Part shown: in pieces, positions 24,799-33,502 of the stretch | Numbering within the stretch: position 1 is the stretch's first letter | Layout of the letters: every line of letters begins with the position of its first letter | Source: Clostridiales bacterium UBA2432 | GTDB taxonomy: Bacteria; Bacillota; Clostridia; Lachnospirales; Vallitaleaceae | Length of the DNA stretch: 36,894 bases | NCBI GenBank assembly: GCA_002342805.1 | Contig: DDQW01000001.1 | Coordinates: 1 to 36,894, forward strand | Direction of reading: 5' to 3' | Translations under genes and position numbers: made by a program | Notes under the pieces: model-generated | Seen by the model: the letters and a program-made list of their open reading frames with translations, nothing else | Databases searched by the model: none | Told to the model about the DNA's origin: nothing

Positions 24799-25847
24799 AA
24801 AGGATCAACGTATAGGTAGCGCTTTAAGCCTTCAAACAATTGGTTGAAGCGTTCAGAATCCACTTGATAGTAAATGCGTTTTCCTTCTTGATACTTCATA
24901 TGAATAATGCCAAGATCGACTAAACGACTGATATGATAACTAATTGTTGCTGTTGTGATTCCTAAATAATCTGAAATCTCTTTGTTATAATGCGGTGCAT
25001 GCATTAAAAAGCGAATGAGATTTCTTCGTGTGTCATCAGCCAATGACTTAATAAGTTCTTCATATTGAGCTTGATGGTGGTCGGAGTACAATTTTTTTTC
25101 AGCAGCAAGTCCATAGAAAAAATAGACTTCATCATGATTACCATAGGCCACAGAAATTTTGTCTCCAAAGTAGTAGCCGACAAAAATCCGAATCGAGGTA
25201 TGTTCATTTGATAAAGATTCCTTACTCTGGAATAAGATGGCATTGATAAATTCTTCTGGATTTTCATCAAGTAATGCTTGATGCTTTGCTTGAATAATCT
25301 GAAGTTGTTGTTTTAGAAAGTCCTCGTTCTTAGCAAAAAAATGGTGGTAGATGAATTCGAAAGCATAAATCATGCGTTCGATAACACCCTCCGGATAATT
25401 TGTGAATTCATAGTAAAGTTTTTTATCCATGCCATATTCATGACGTAGACCGGTTAATTCGTCCAATAATTTGTCTAAATGAATATTATCAGTATCAGCA
25501 GACATAGGTGTATCTATGCGTTCAATATAAAGGTCAAGTAGCTCATGTGTTGAGAATTTTTTTAGATAACAAATAAGGTCAAGAGGATGTGCCAAATCTT
25601 CATGAATAATCACATCAAGAAGAACAATATAGAAGCAAGAAAAATCTCTTAAAAATAATTCGATGTCATTAATGACGAGAATAGGTAGTTTAGGATAAAT
25701 TAACTTGACATAATCAGTTATAAAATGATCAAAGCGTTTTGTTGAGAGTGTTTCATCGGTAGTTTGGTTCATCGAATAATAGGCAATACCTGTTAGATTA
25801 TAAAGAAATTCCATTGACAAATTTGTTTCAATCCTAAGTGATTTCAT
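24795..25847 (-). CDS. Long ArsR-type winged-helix regulator
   Basis: A 350-residue regulator. The C-terminal part (about 265-345) is an ArsR/SmtB-like winged helix: LIKSLADDTRRNLIRFL, the recognition segment ISDYLGITTATISYHISRL, then a wing with GKRIYYQV. The N-terminal 260 residues are helical with no family I can name and presumably sense a ligand or mediate assembly; no cysteine metal site is seen near the HTH. On the minus strand AAAGAGG lies seven bases before the ATG at 25847. It converges on the MutS pair with a 4-base overlap of stop codons and no terminator between, so transcripts from both sides would be antisense to each other. Confidence 0.82.
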   Translation of the reverse strand: MKSLRIETNLSMEFLYNLTGIAYYSMNQTTDETLSTKRFDHFITDYVKLIYPKLPILVINDIELFLRDFSCFYIVLLDVIIHEDLAHPLDLICYLKKFSTHELLDLYIERIDTPMSADTDNIHLDKLLDELTGLRHEYGMDKKLYYEFTNYPEGVIERMIYAFEFIYHHFFAKNEDFLKQQLQIIQAKHQALLDENPEEFINAILFQSKESLSNEHTSIRIFVGYYFGDKISVAYGNHDEVYFFYGLAAEKKLYSDHHQAQYEELIKSLADDTRRNLIRFLMHAPHYNKEISDYLGITTATISYHISRLVDLGIIHMKYQEGKRIYYQVDSERFNQLFEGLKRYLYVDPF

Positions 25848-25875
25848 TGTGTTACCTCTTTCCGTTTGAGATGAA

Positions 25876-25902
25876 ATTATAGACTAGCTTATATTTTATC
25901 AA
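25876..25902 (-). promoter_or_regulatory. Candidate promoter of the long ArsR-type gene
   Basis: On the minus strand TTGATA (25902-25897) and consensus TATAAT (25881-25876), 15 bases apart, shorter than ideal. The -10 is good and lies about 29 bases before the ATG. Confidence 0.45.
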
Positions 25903-25944
25903 AGAGACGAAAAGATTTCCACTCTTTTATTAATGGGCAAAGCA

Positions 25945-25973
25945 TTGATGTCGTGAAAAACATGTGATATAAT
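25945..25973 (+). promoter_or_regulatory. Promoter for the hydrolase-MurF-like-DegV group
   Basis: TTGATG (25945-25950) and consensus TATAAT (25968-25973) with 17-base spacing, 38 bases before the hydrolase start. Confidence 0.72.
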
Positions 25974-26011
25974 TCCTTTTAAATGCTTTGTTATGGCATA
26001 TGGAGGCCAAT

Positions 26012-26758
26012 ATGAAAATAAAACTTGAAAAATATAATATAGAGTATAGTGTAGAAGGTGAAGGTCAAGATTTAGTCATTCTTCATGGGTGGGGATGTAA
26101 TAAAGAAATGTTTGATTTTTTAGTCGACCATTATAAGTCCAAATATCGTGTTTATGCATTTGATTTACCTGGATTTGGTGGATCCGCTGAACCGACTCAA
26201 GTCATGGGAACAATGGAATATGCAAAGCAAATGCAAGAAGTTTTTGAGGCCCTTGAGATAAAAAATCCGATTGGAATCGGACATTCCTTTGGAGGGCGGA
26301 TATTAATCAAAATGGCAACGTTTTACACCTTCGATAAACTCATATTAACGGGTAGCGCAGGTGTTGTTAATAAGAGGCCCTTAAGATACTATGTTAAAGT
26401 ATATACATTTAAGGTGATGAAGCGTTTGTACCGGATGGGTCCTGTTCAAAAGGTTTTTCCAAATATGTTAGATAAATACAGGAAAAAAACAGGGTCAGCA
26501 GATTATAATCAAGCAAGTCCAATGATGAAGCAGGTGTTATCGAAAGTAGTTAATGAGAATTTAGTCCATGAGTTTAATAAAGTTAAGGTGCCGACGCTCT
26601 TAATATGGGGAGAACTCGATACGGCGACCCCTGTAAATGACGGTAAGTTAATGGAAAAAGAGTTTCAAGATGCAGGATTAGTCGTCTTTGAAGGAGGAAG
26701 CCACTATGCATTTTTAGAACAGGCGCAACGATTCCTAAAAGTATTAGATGCATTTATA
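26012..26758 (+). CDS. Alpha/beta hydrolase
   Basis: A 249-residue alpha/beta-fold hydrolase. The oxyanion region is LHGWGCN, the nucleophile is S92 in GHSFGG, and the acid D203 (GELDTATP) and base H231 (GGSHYAFLE) complete the triad. The cap region (about 125-180) is basic and could face the membrane or a cell-wall substrate; the substrate is unknown. There is no signal peptide. The ATG at 26012 follows GGAGG; a TTG at 25988 would add eight residues across that site. The displayed end excludes the stop, which lies directly after. It is followed after about 25 bases by a MurF-like ligase, so a role in cell-envelope metabolism is plausible. Confidence 0.85.
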
Positions 26759-26783
26759 TAATATAGGTCTTATGGAGGATAGA

Positions 26784-28340
26784 ATGGAAAACATTATTTA
26801 TATAGCTATATTTGTGCTGGGAACAGCATATTTTCTTAAGCGTGCATTGTATTATACGCATATGTTTCAACTGAATTCATATCGATATGCACGATTTTTT
26901 AGATTTATCAAAAGTAATATTCAAAAAATATTATCCCTTAAAAACAGTATTTTTATAGGCCTTATTTTGTTGCTAAGTATATTAGGCATTCACTTAGGCG
27001 TTGTTTTTATGCTCGCTATTCGATTAATTTACGATGTGAAGACAAAACAGCAGACGAAAAAACCCCTAGCATATACAGCAAGAGTCAAAAGAATGATTAG
27101 TGTACAAGTGATTTTATATAGTGGTCTGGTGATTTTGATGTATCAATTCAATGCCGACTTACTGATATTTGCGACAATCATTTTCATGAGTCTACCGATT
27201 TTATTGGTCGCAAACATGGTGCTCATACCATGGGAAAAGATGATGAAGAATTATTATTATAAGGATGCAAAAAAACGTCTAAGTGAACATTCGACGTTAA
27301 AGATCATCGGTATTACAGGAAGTTACGGAAAAACAAGCACAAAATTTATATTAGAGAAAATTCTCTCCAAAGAATTCAATACATTAGTAACACCTCATAG
27401 CTATAACACTCTTCTTGGAGTTATCATAACCATTCGTAATATGCTTCGACGTTCTCATGAGGTTTTTGTGGTTGAAATGGGGGCAAAGCAAAAAGGAGAT
27501 ATTGAAGAAATCTGTCGATTAGTGAATCCGGACTATGGTATAATAACAGCAGTTGGCCCACAGCATCTTGAAACCTTTGGAAGTGTAGATACTGTGATCG
27601 ATACGAAGTTTGAGTTAGCTCAAAGTGTCGCTTCCAAGGGGATTTGTTATGTGAACGGAGATAATAAAAATGTTCGTATAGGGATTGAGCGGTATTCAAA
27701 TCCTCAGTATGTAACTTACGGAAGCGACGAAGATAACCAAGTTGTAATTAGGCACATACGACAAGATGCTTCAGGGTCAGAATTCGAAGTTGGGATTAAT
27801 CATCAAATGTATCGCTTTCAAACCAGATTACTAGGGGATCATAACATGTTAAATATTGCAGGTGCAGTTGCCATTGCGATTGAGCTAGGCGTTCCATATG
27901 AAAAGATATATGCGGGAATCAAAGAATTAAAGCCCGTGGAACATCGATTAGAATTAAAAGCCCAAGGTGATTATTTTATTTTAGATGATGCATTCAATTC
28001 AAATCCAACAGGTGCCAAGAGTGCATTAGATGTCTTGGCGCGCTTTGAAAACGGCAGACATATTATTATGACACCGGGAATGATTGAGTTAGGTGCCATG
28101 GATGATGAGTTACATATTGCTTTTGGTCAACAGATTGCTGAAGTATGCGATGAAGTGATTTTAATCGGAGAAAAAAAGACAAAATCGATTGTGGCAGGAC
28201 TTCAAGCGAAGAACTATCCGATGGACCAGGTGCATATATGTCAAACGGTATTTGAAGGATTTAATAAAATACGAGAATTAGTACAGACCGGGGATGTTGT
28301 ACTTATAGAAAATGACTTGCCGGATAACTTTGATGAATAA
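26784..28340 (+). CDS. Membrane-anchored MurF-like Mur ligase
   Basis: A 518-residue protein. The first about 150 residues hold several hydrophobic segments, unlike soluble MurF. The rest is a Mur ligase: P-loop GSYGKTS (179-185), VVEMGAKQKGDIEEICRLVNPDYGIITAVGPQHLETFGS in the central domain, NMLNIAGAVAIA, and a C-terminal domain with EHRLE and DDAFNSNPTGAKSALD, both typical of MurF. The extreme C-terminus reads IENDLPDNF instead of the usual KGSR-type MurF ending. It may add D-Ala-D-Ala or another dipeptide to a membrane-linked precursor, or be a specialised paralogue; MurF activity itself is not assured. GGAGG (26774-26778) sets the ATG at 26784. It lies between the hydrolase and degV, all closely spaced. 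Confidence 0.85.
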   Translation: MENIIYIAIFVLGTAYFLKRALYYTHMFQLNSYRYARFFRFIKSNIQKILSLKNSIFIGLILLLSILGIHLGVVFMLAIRLIYDVKTKQQTKKPLAYTARVKRMISVQVILYSGLVILMYQFNADLLIFATIIFMSLPILLVANMVLIPWEKMMKNYYYKDAKKRLSEHSTLKIIGITGSYGKTSTKFILEKILSKEFNTLVTPHSYNTLLGVIITIRNMLRRSHEVFVVEMGAKQKGDIEEICRLVNPDYGIITAVGPQHLETFGSVDTVIDTKFELAQSVASKGICYVNGDNKNVRIGIERYSNPQYVTYGSDEDNQVVIRHIRQDASGSEFEVGINHQMYRFQTRLLGDHNMLNIAGAVAIAIELGVPYEKIYAGIKELKPVEHRLELKAQGDYFILDDAFNSNPTGAKSALDVLARFENGRHIIMTPGMIELGAMDDELHIAFGQQIAEVCDEVILIGEKKTKSIVAGLQAKNYPMDQVHICQTVFEGFNKIRELVQTGDVVLIENDLPDNFDE

Positions 28341-28355
28341 TTTGGAGGAAATATA

Positions 28356-29240
28356 ATGCAAATAAAGATTGTAACAGACTCGAGTTCTGATTTACCCCTA
28401 TCCTATGTAAAAGAACGTTCTGAGCATCTTGAAGTTTTAGGTATGCCGGTGACTGTTTCTGGGCAAGAATATATTGATGATTTGGGAGAAAGCTTTTCTC
28501 ATAGTTTTTTTTATGAAGAAATGGCAAAAGGAACAATGCCCAAAACCTCACAGATCAATGTTGTAACTTTCTATGAGTGTTTTGAGCGTTTGACAAAAGA
28601 AGGCAATGGCGTTTTGTATTTAGGCTTATCCTCAGGGCTAAGCGGAACGTATAATAACGCAGTTATTGCCAAAAGTATGGTATTGGAAGAAAATCCGAAT
28701 GCTCAGATTGCTATTCTCGATTCATTAGCGGCATCCATAGGTTTAGGTATTTTGGTATATACGGTGGTTGAAAAAAATGTAAAAGAGAACTTAAATCTAG
28801 AAGAATTAGTAAAGTATGTCGAAGGTGAAAAATTAAAGGCGAATCATTGGTTCGTGGTAGATGACTTGTTGCATCTGAAAAATGGAGGAAGAATTCCGGC
28901 GACAACGGCTTATGTAGGAACGGTGCTTAGCGTTAAACCTTTACTCTCTATGAATCACAAGGGAAAATTGGAGACCTTTGGAAAAGTGCGTGGAAAAACG
29001 CGTGCATGTAAATATATAATAAGTAAAATTTCTGAACATTTAGAAGATTCTGAAGAGACGGTTATTATTGGGCATGCCAATACACCTGAAGACGCGGCAT
29101 ATTTGGTCCAAGAATTAAAAAAAGCTAAAGTCAACAATCCCGTAATGCTCACCTGTTTATCTGCAACAATCGCATCTCATGTGGGACCAGGTATGTTGGC
29201 CGTAGCCTTCATGGGAAAGCAAATGCGAGAAAATAAGTGA
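28356..29240 (+). CDS. DegV family fatty-acid-binding protein
   Basis: A 294-residue soluble protein of the DegV/FakB family, which binds one fatty acid and presents it to the kinase FakA. The typical opening IVTDSSSDLP, the MPKTSQIN segment that lines the acyl pocket, LSSGLSGTY, and the later KNGGRIPATTAYVGTVLSVKPLL are all present. The length is standard. GGAGG lies just before the ATG, 15 bases after the Mur ligase gene. Clostridia usually carry several DegV paralogues, so its partner kinase need not be nearby, and none is in the window. Confidence 0.93.
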   Translation: MQIKIVTDSSSDLPLSYVKERSEHLEVLGMPVTVSGQEYIDDLGESFSHSFFYEEMAKGTMPKTSQINVVTFYECFERLTKEGNGVLYLGLSSGLSGTYNNAVIAKSMVLEENPNAQIAILDSLAASIGLGILVYTVVEKNVKENLNLEELVKYVEGEKLKANHWFVVDDLLHLKNGGRIPATTAYVGTVLSVKPLLSMNHKGKLETFGKVRGKTRACKYIISKISEHLEDSEETVIIGHANTPEDAAYLVQELKKAKVNNPVMLTCLSATIASHVGPGMLAVAFMGKQMRENK

Positions 29241-29262
29241 TATAGTAAATAATTCAGATTAT

Positions 29263-29293
29263 TTGTGCATTAACAAGGGTTTTGTGATAAAAT
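29263..29293 (+). promoter_or_regulatory. Weak candidate promoter for glgCD
   Basis: TTGTGC (29263-29268) and TAAAAT (29288-29293) are 19 bases apart, somewhat long. It is the best candidate in the 103-base gap before glgC. Confidence 0.4.
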
Positions 29294-29343
29294 AAGAATA
29301 TACATATTTTTACACATTATGACCAAAGATGGGAGTTGAAACT

Positions 29344-30627
29344 ATGGTATCTAAAGAAATAGTAGGTCTTCTTTTAGCAGGAGGCCAGGGAAGTCGTCTC
29401 GGCGTACTAACAACAACAACAGCAAAACCATCAGTTCCATATGGGGGGAAATACCGAATTATTGATTTTCCATTAAGTAACTGTGTCAATTCAGGCATTG
29501 ATACAGTAGGGGTCTTTACTCAATATCAACCACTTGAGTTAAATGCACATATAGGAATTGGTAAACCATGGGATTTGGACCGAATATCCGGTGGCGTTAC
29601 TATATTATCACCCTACCAAAAAAGTGATAACAGTGCATGGTTTACCGGAACAGCCAATGCCGTCTATCAAAACATTCACTACATTGATAAATTAAATCCA
29701 AAATATGTCATTATTTTATCCGGAGACCACATTTATAAAATGGATTATGCTAAGATGCTTCAAGCCCATAAAAACAATGAGGCAGATTCGACAATATCAG
29801 TATTTGAAGTTCCAATCGAAGAAGCAAATCGATTTGGGATTATGAATACCAATGATGACGGAAGCGTTTACGAGTTTGAAGAAAAACCGGAAAACCCTAA
29901 GAACAATTTAGCCTCCATGGGTGTTTATATTTTTACTTGGGATGTATTGCGACAATATCTTATCGATGATGAAGCAGATCCTACTTCATCCAATGATTTC
30001 GGAAAAAACATTATTCCTAAAATGCTGAAAGATAAAAAACGATTGTTTTCATACGAATTTTCAGGCTATTGGAAGGATGTCGGAACGATACAAGCGTATT
30101 GGGAATCAAATATGGACCTTGTAAAACGAATACCTGATTTTAATTTGTTTGATCATAAGTGGAAAATTTTTACAGTGAATCCGGTAATGCCGGCAAATTA
30201 TATCGGGCCGTCAGGGGTAGCCAAACGTTCGATTATAGCAGAAGGCTGTATGATTTATGGTACAGTAATCAATTCAGTTATTTCTCCAGGTGTTCAAGTG
30301 GCAGAAGGTGTTGTCATTGAAGACTCTATTATTATGGCAAACACAACAATAGGAGCCAATACAAAAATAAAGAAAGCAATTATAAGTGAGAATGTTCATA
30401 TTGGTAAAGATGTTGAGATTGGTTATGGAGACGACACGGTGAACACGCTTAGACCAGATCTTTATAATAGTGGAATTACGGTAATCGCCGATTGTGCGAG
30501 GGTTCCGGATCTTTGTAAAATCGGTAAGAACGTTGTCATTGATCGTCATGTGACAGATGAAGATTATCAACATACGGATGTACCTTCAGGGGAGACTGTT
30601 TTAAAAGGAGGTATTGTTTATGAATAG
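29344..30627 (+). CDS. glgC: Glucose-1-phosphate adenylyltransferase, catalytic subunit
   Basis: Makes ADP-glucose from glucose-1-phosphate and ATP, the committed step of glycogen synthesis. The 427-residue product has the nucleotidyltransferase signature LAGGQGSRLGVLT (about 8-20), AKPSVPYGGKYRIIDFPLSN and GTANAVYQN. FEEKPENPKNNLASMGVY lies near the sugar-phosphate site. A left-handed beta-helix (about 290-400) follows, used for subunit contacts and allostery. GGGAG (29331-29335) precedes the ATG at 29344. The stop codon overlaps the start of glgD by eight bases, implying coupled synthesis of the two subunits. Confidence 0.95.
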   Translation: MVSKEIVGLLLAGGQGSRLGVLTTTTAKPSVPYGGKYRIIDFPLSNCVNSGIDTVGVFTQYQPLELNAHIGIGKPWDLDRISGGVTILSPYQKSDNSAWFTGTANAVYQNIHYIDKLNPKYVIILSGDHIYKMDYAKMLQAHKNNEADSTISVFEVPIEEANRFGIMNTNDDGSVYEFEEKPENPKNNLASMGVYIFTWDVLRQYLIDDEADPTSSNDFGKNIIPKMLKDKKRLFSYEFSGYWKDVGTIQAYWESNMDLVKRIPDFNLFDHKWKIFTVNPVMPANYIGPSGVAKRSIIAEGCMIYGTVINSVISPGVQVAEGVVIEDSIIMANTTIGANTKIKKAIISENVHIGKDVEIGYGDDTVNTLRPDLYNSGITVIADCARVPDLCKIGKNVVIDRHVTDEDYQHTDVPSGETVLKGGIVYE

Positions 30628-31741
30628 TACAATGGGCATTATTATAACAGGTGGCAAAAATGAAAAATTAAAAGAGCTTGCTTGGAAACGATCTGTTTCA
30701 GCTGTTCCCTATGGTGGACGATATCGGGCTATTGATTTTGTTCTCTCCAATATGATTAACTCAGGCATTAATAAAGTGGGTGTCTTAACCCAATATAGTT
30801 ATCGTTCTTTGATGGACCATATTGGTTCAGGAAAAGAGTGGGACCTTGATCGTCGACGAGGAGGATTGTTTTTATTCCCTCCATATTTATCCGGTGATAA
30901 TTCAGGCTGGTATAAAGGATCTGCGGATGGATTGTATCATAACTCCACTTTTTTACGACGTAGTAATGAAGAGTTTGTATTGATGACAACAGGTAATTGT
31001 ATTTATAAAATGACTTATGATAAAATGTTACAAGAACACATTGATAGCGGTGCAGATATTACGATTCTATATCGGGATATGAGTGATTTAGAACCTGAAG
31101 AGCTCAAGCATTTGGGTATATTGAACTTTGATAAAGATAATCGCTTAATAGAAATGTACGAAAAATCACCTAAACCAAAAGGTACATTAGCATCTTTAGG
31201 TGTTTATATTATACGTCGTAAGCTTCTTATTGACTTGTTGGAAGAAAGCGCATCTCAGGGTTATTATGATTTTGTTCGCGATATTCTTATAAAGAAACTA
31301 GATCAACTTGTAATTAAAGGCTATCGATTTGAAGGCTATTGGAAAGCAATGCATTCAATTTCAATGTTTTATAAGGCTAATATGGATTTGTTAAATCCCA
31401 AAGTTCGTGAGGAATTGTTCATGAATGATGGACGTGTCTTTACAAAAGTCAAAGATGAAACACCCGCTAAATATAACGAAGAAGCTGAAGTGAAGAACTC
31501 AATTATAGCAGATGGTTGTATTATCGAAGGAACGGTAGTGAATAGTGTCTTATTTAGAGGGGTGAAAGTGAGTCAAGGTGTTGTGATTAAAGACAGTATT
31601 ATCATGCAGGATACGACGATTTTGAATGGAGCACAATTGACCAATGTAATACTAGACAAAGAAGTTGTTGTCGGAGAAAATAAGATTCTTAAAGGTGAAG
31701 ATTCCTATCCCTTTATTGTAGGAAAAGGAACAAAAATTTAA
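30620..31741 (+). CDS. glgD: GlgD, regulatory-type subunit of ADP-glucose pyrophosphorylase
   Basis: A 373-residue paralogue of GlgC. It keeps the fold and VPYGGRYRAIDFVLSN, but the nucleotide-binding loop is altered (ITGGKNEKLKELAWKRS instead of AGGxGxRLxxLT...AKP), so it is probably not catalytic. In Firmicutes GlgD forms a hetero-oligomer with GlgC and raises its activity. A beta-helix forms the C-terminal part (about 280-365). The ATG at 30620 has AAGGAGG (30605-30611) eight bases upstream and overlaps the glgC stop. A terminator follows at 31753; glycogen synthase and branching enzyme genes are not in this window. Confidence 0.94.
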   Translation: MNSTMGIIITGGKNEKLKELAWKRSVSAVPYGGRYRAIDFVLSNMINSGINKVGVLTQYSYRSLMDHIGSGKEWDLDRRRGGLFLFPPYLSGDNSGWYKGSADGLYHNSTFLRRSNEEFVLMTTGNCIYKMTYDKMLQEHIDSGADITILYRDMSDLEPEELKHLGILNFDKDNRLIEMYEKSPKPKGTLASLGVYIIRRKLLIDLLEESASQGYYDFVRDILIKKLDQLVIKGYRFEGYWKAMHSISMFYKANMDLLNPKVREELFMNDGRVFTKVKDETPAKYNEEAEVKNSIIADGCIIEGTVVNSVLFRGVKVSQGVVIKDSIIMQDTTILNGAQLTNVILDKEVVVGENKILKGEDSYPFIVGKGTKI

Positions 31742-31752
31742 TCAAAATTAAC

Positions 31753-31791
31753 AAAAAAATAAGGGTGCCAAGAAGGCCTCCTTATTTTTTT
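31753..31791 (+). terminator. Rho-independent terminator after glgD
   Basis: AATAAGG (31758-31764) pairs with CCTTATT (31780-31786), extended by the flanking A and T runs, with an inner GCC/GGC pairing. The T run continues to 31791. Confidence 0.88.
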
Positions 31792-31792
31792 G

Positions 31793-31821
31793 TTGAACAA
31801 ACGGCGAAAATATGTGATAAT
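31793..31821 (+). promoter_or_regulatory. Promoter for the cheX-like gene
   Basis: TTGAAC (31793-31798) and GATAAT (31816-31821) spaced by 17, with TG just upstream of the -10 (extended type). Confidence 0.6.
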
Positions 31822-31858
31822 GTAAGTAATATTAACTCAAAAACGAAGAGGTGTAGCC

Positions 31859-32323
31859 ATGAATGCAGAACATTTGAATCCAATTATCGCAGCATCAAAG
31901 TTTGTTATTAATCAAACGTGCGGAATTGAACTGAAGCCAGGAAAACCATATGTAACTCAATCGGAGTATACGGATGATGTTTTTGTCGTATTGTTAGGAA
32001 TAACCGGTCAATTGCATGGCCAAGTCATCTTGGCAATGTCAAAAGAGATTGCCAAAATATTAGCTTCAAAGATGATGATGGGCATGCCGGTACCGGAATT
32101 AAATGATATGGCAAAGAGCGCCTTGGGTGAACTTATGAATATGATGATGGGAAATGCAATGACGATTTTTGCAGAAAAGAATATTTTGCTCGATATTACA
32201 CCTCCAACTATATTTGTGAGCAAAGATTTGTCATTAAATGTTGGTGATAGCCGAATGATAGCCATTCCATTGGAGTTTGATGCCGGAATACTTGAATTAA
32301 ACATTGCAATAAAAGAAGGGTAG
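31859..32323 (+). CDS. cheX: CheX-like CheY-P phosphatase
   Basis: A 154-residue protein of the CheC/CheX family, which dephosphorylates CheY-P and so ends the chemotactic signal. The active-site motif [S/D]xxxExxNxxxG is present once as S87-E91-N94-G98 (SALGELMNMMMG), which fits CheX; CheC has two such motifs. The protein is soluble. GAGGTG precedes the ATG. No cheA, cheY or flagellar genes are in the window, but two chemoreceptors are. It is followed after 15 bases by a branched-chain aminotransferase, an unexpected neighbour that may only reflect shared transcription. Confidence 0.87.
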   Translation: MNAEHLNPIIAASKFVINQTCGIELKPGKPYVTQSEYTDDVFVVLLGITGQLHGQVILAMSKEIAKILASKMMMGMPVPELNDMAKSALGELMNMMMGNAMTIFAEKNILLDITPPTIFVSKDLSLNVGDSRMIAIPLEFDAGILELNIAIKEG

Positions 32324-32338
32324 AAAAAGGAGTATATA

Positions 32339-33406
32339 ATGATATCGATTGAGATCAATAAATCAAGTCAACTAAAAGAGATACCAAATCCTGAAAACTT
32401 AGGGTTTGGTACTATTTTTACAGACCATATGTTTATGATGGATTATACACAAGATCAAGGATGGCATAATGCAAAGATTGTTCCTTATGGTCCGATTGAA
32501 TTTGATCCCTCAATGATGGTGCTGCACTATGGTCAGGAGACATTTGAAGGGTTAAAAGCATATAAAGGAAACGATGGAGAGATTTTTCTCTTCCGACCTG
32601 AGTACAATGGGCAACGATTAAATGACTCAAATAAACGTTTGTGCATACCTGAGATTCCCATAGAAGACTTCATTAAGAGTATCGAAGCATTAGTAAAAAT
32701 AGATCGCCGGTGGATTCCGGAAGGCATAGGCACGGCCCTATATATTCGTCCCTTTGTGTTTGCAACTGATGCATCCTTAAAAGTGCACCCGGCAAAAACA
32801 TATAAATATATGGTTATTCTATCACCGGTAGGAGCCTATTACACAGAAGGCTTGAATCCGGTCAAAATTCAGGTCGAAGAAGAATATGTCCGAGCGTCTG
32901 TTGGTGGTGTTGGATTTGCCAAAACCGGTGGTAATTATGGCGCCGGATTACTAGCCCAAGAAAAAGCTGCACAAAATGGATGTTCTCAAGTTTTATGGTT
33001 AGATAGTAAAGAACATCGATATGTAGAAGAAGTCGGAACAATGAATGTTTTTTTTGTCAAAGAGGGCACCTTGATTACGCCGGCTTTAAGTGGAAGTATA
33101 TTACCCGGAATTACGAGGGACAGTGTTATAAAAATTGCTGAAAAATTAGGCATTCCCGTTGAGGAGAGAAAAATAGATATTCACGAAATTATTGAAGCCA
33201 GTGAAGCAGGACAGATTACAGAAGCATTTGGGACGGGAACAGCAGCGGTTATATCACCAGTAGGTACATTAGTATACCAAGGAAAAGAGTATTGTTTTAA
33301 TCATCATCGTATTGGTGAGATATCTCAAAAATTGTACGATTTAGTGACAGGAATTCAGCTTGGAGAGATTGAAGATTTGTATGGATTTAGGCATATTATT
33401 CGATAA
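32339..33406 (+). CDS. ilvE: Branched-chain amino acid aminotransferase
   Basis: A PLP enzyme of fold type IV that transfers the amino group between glutamate and the 2-oxo acids of Leu, Ile and Val. At 355 residues it belongs to the longer BCAT type found in many Firmicutes and eukaryotes. The Schiff-base lysine is K195 in GFAKTGGNYGAGL. Other landmarks are HYGQETFEGLKAY, RLCIPEIP, YIRPFVFATD, EEVGTMNVFFV and GTGTAAVISPVG. AAAGGAG lies six bases before the ATG. It is 15 bases behind cheX and is followed by a gap with a new promoter, so cheX-ilvE is the likely unit. Confidence 0.94.
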   Translation: MISIEINKSSQLKEIPNPENLGFGTIFTDHMFMMDYTQDQGWHNAKIVPYGPIEFDPSMMVLHYGQETFEGLKAYKGNDGEIFLFRPEYNGQRLNDSNKRLCIPEIPIEDFIKSIEALVKIDRRWIPEGIGTALYIRPFVFATDASLKVHPAKTYKYMVILSPVGAYYTEGLNPVKIQVEEEYVRASVGGVGFAKTGGNYGAGLLAQEKAAQNGCSQVLWLDSKEHRYVEEVGTMNVFFVKEGTLITPALSGSILPGITRDSVIKIAEKLGIPVEERKIDIHEIIEASEAGQITEAFGTGTAAVISPVGTLVYQGKEYCFNHHRIGEISQKLYDLVTGIQLGEIEDLYGFRHIIR

Positions 33407-33412
33407 AAAATA

Positions 33413-33441
33413 TTGACGCAAGATTCGTTTCATGATAGAAT
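33413..33441 (+). promoter_or_regulatory. Promoter for asd
   Basis: TTGACG (33413-33418) and TAGAAT (33436-33441) with the ideal 17-base spacing, starting seven bases after the ilvE stop. Confidence 0.75.
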
Positions 33442-33452
33442 ATCCACAGCTG

Positions 33453-33468
33453 AAAAACAATTGTTTTT
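33453..33468. promoter_or_regulatory. Perfect 16-base palindrome at the asd transcription start
   Basis: AAAAACAATTGTTTTT is fully symmetric and lies just downstream of the predicted asd start site (about 33448), a common place for a repressor operator. The factor is unknown. No lysine riboswitch fits in the short leader. Confidence 0.4.
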
Positions 33469-33502
33469 GTTGAGAAGACAAACTGGTAGAAAGAGGTAGA
33501 TT

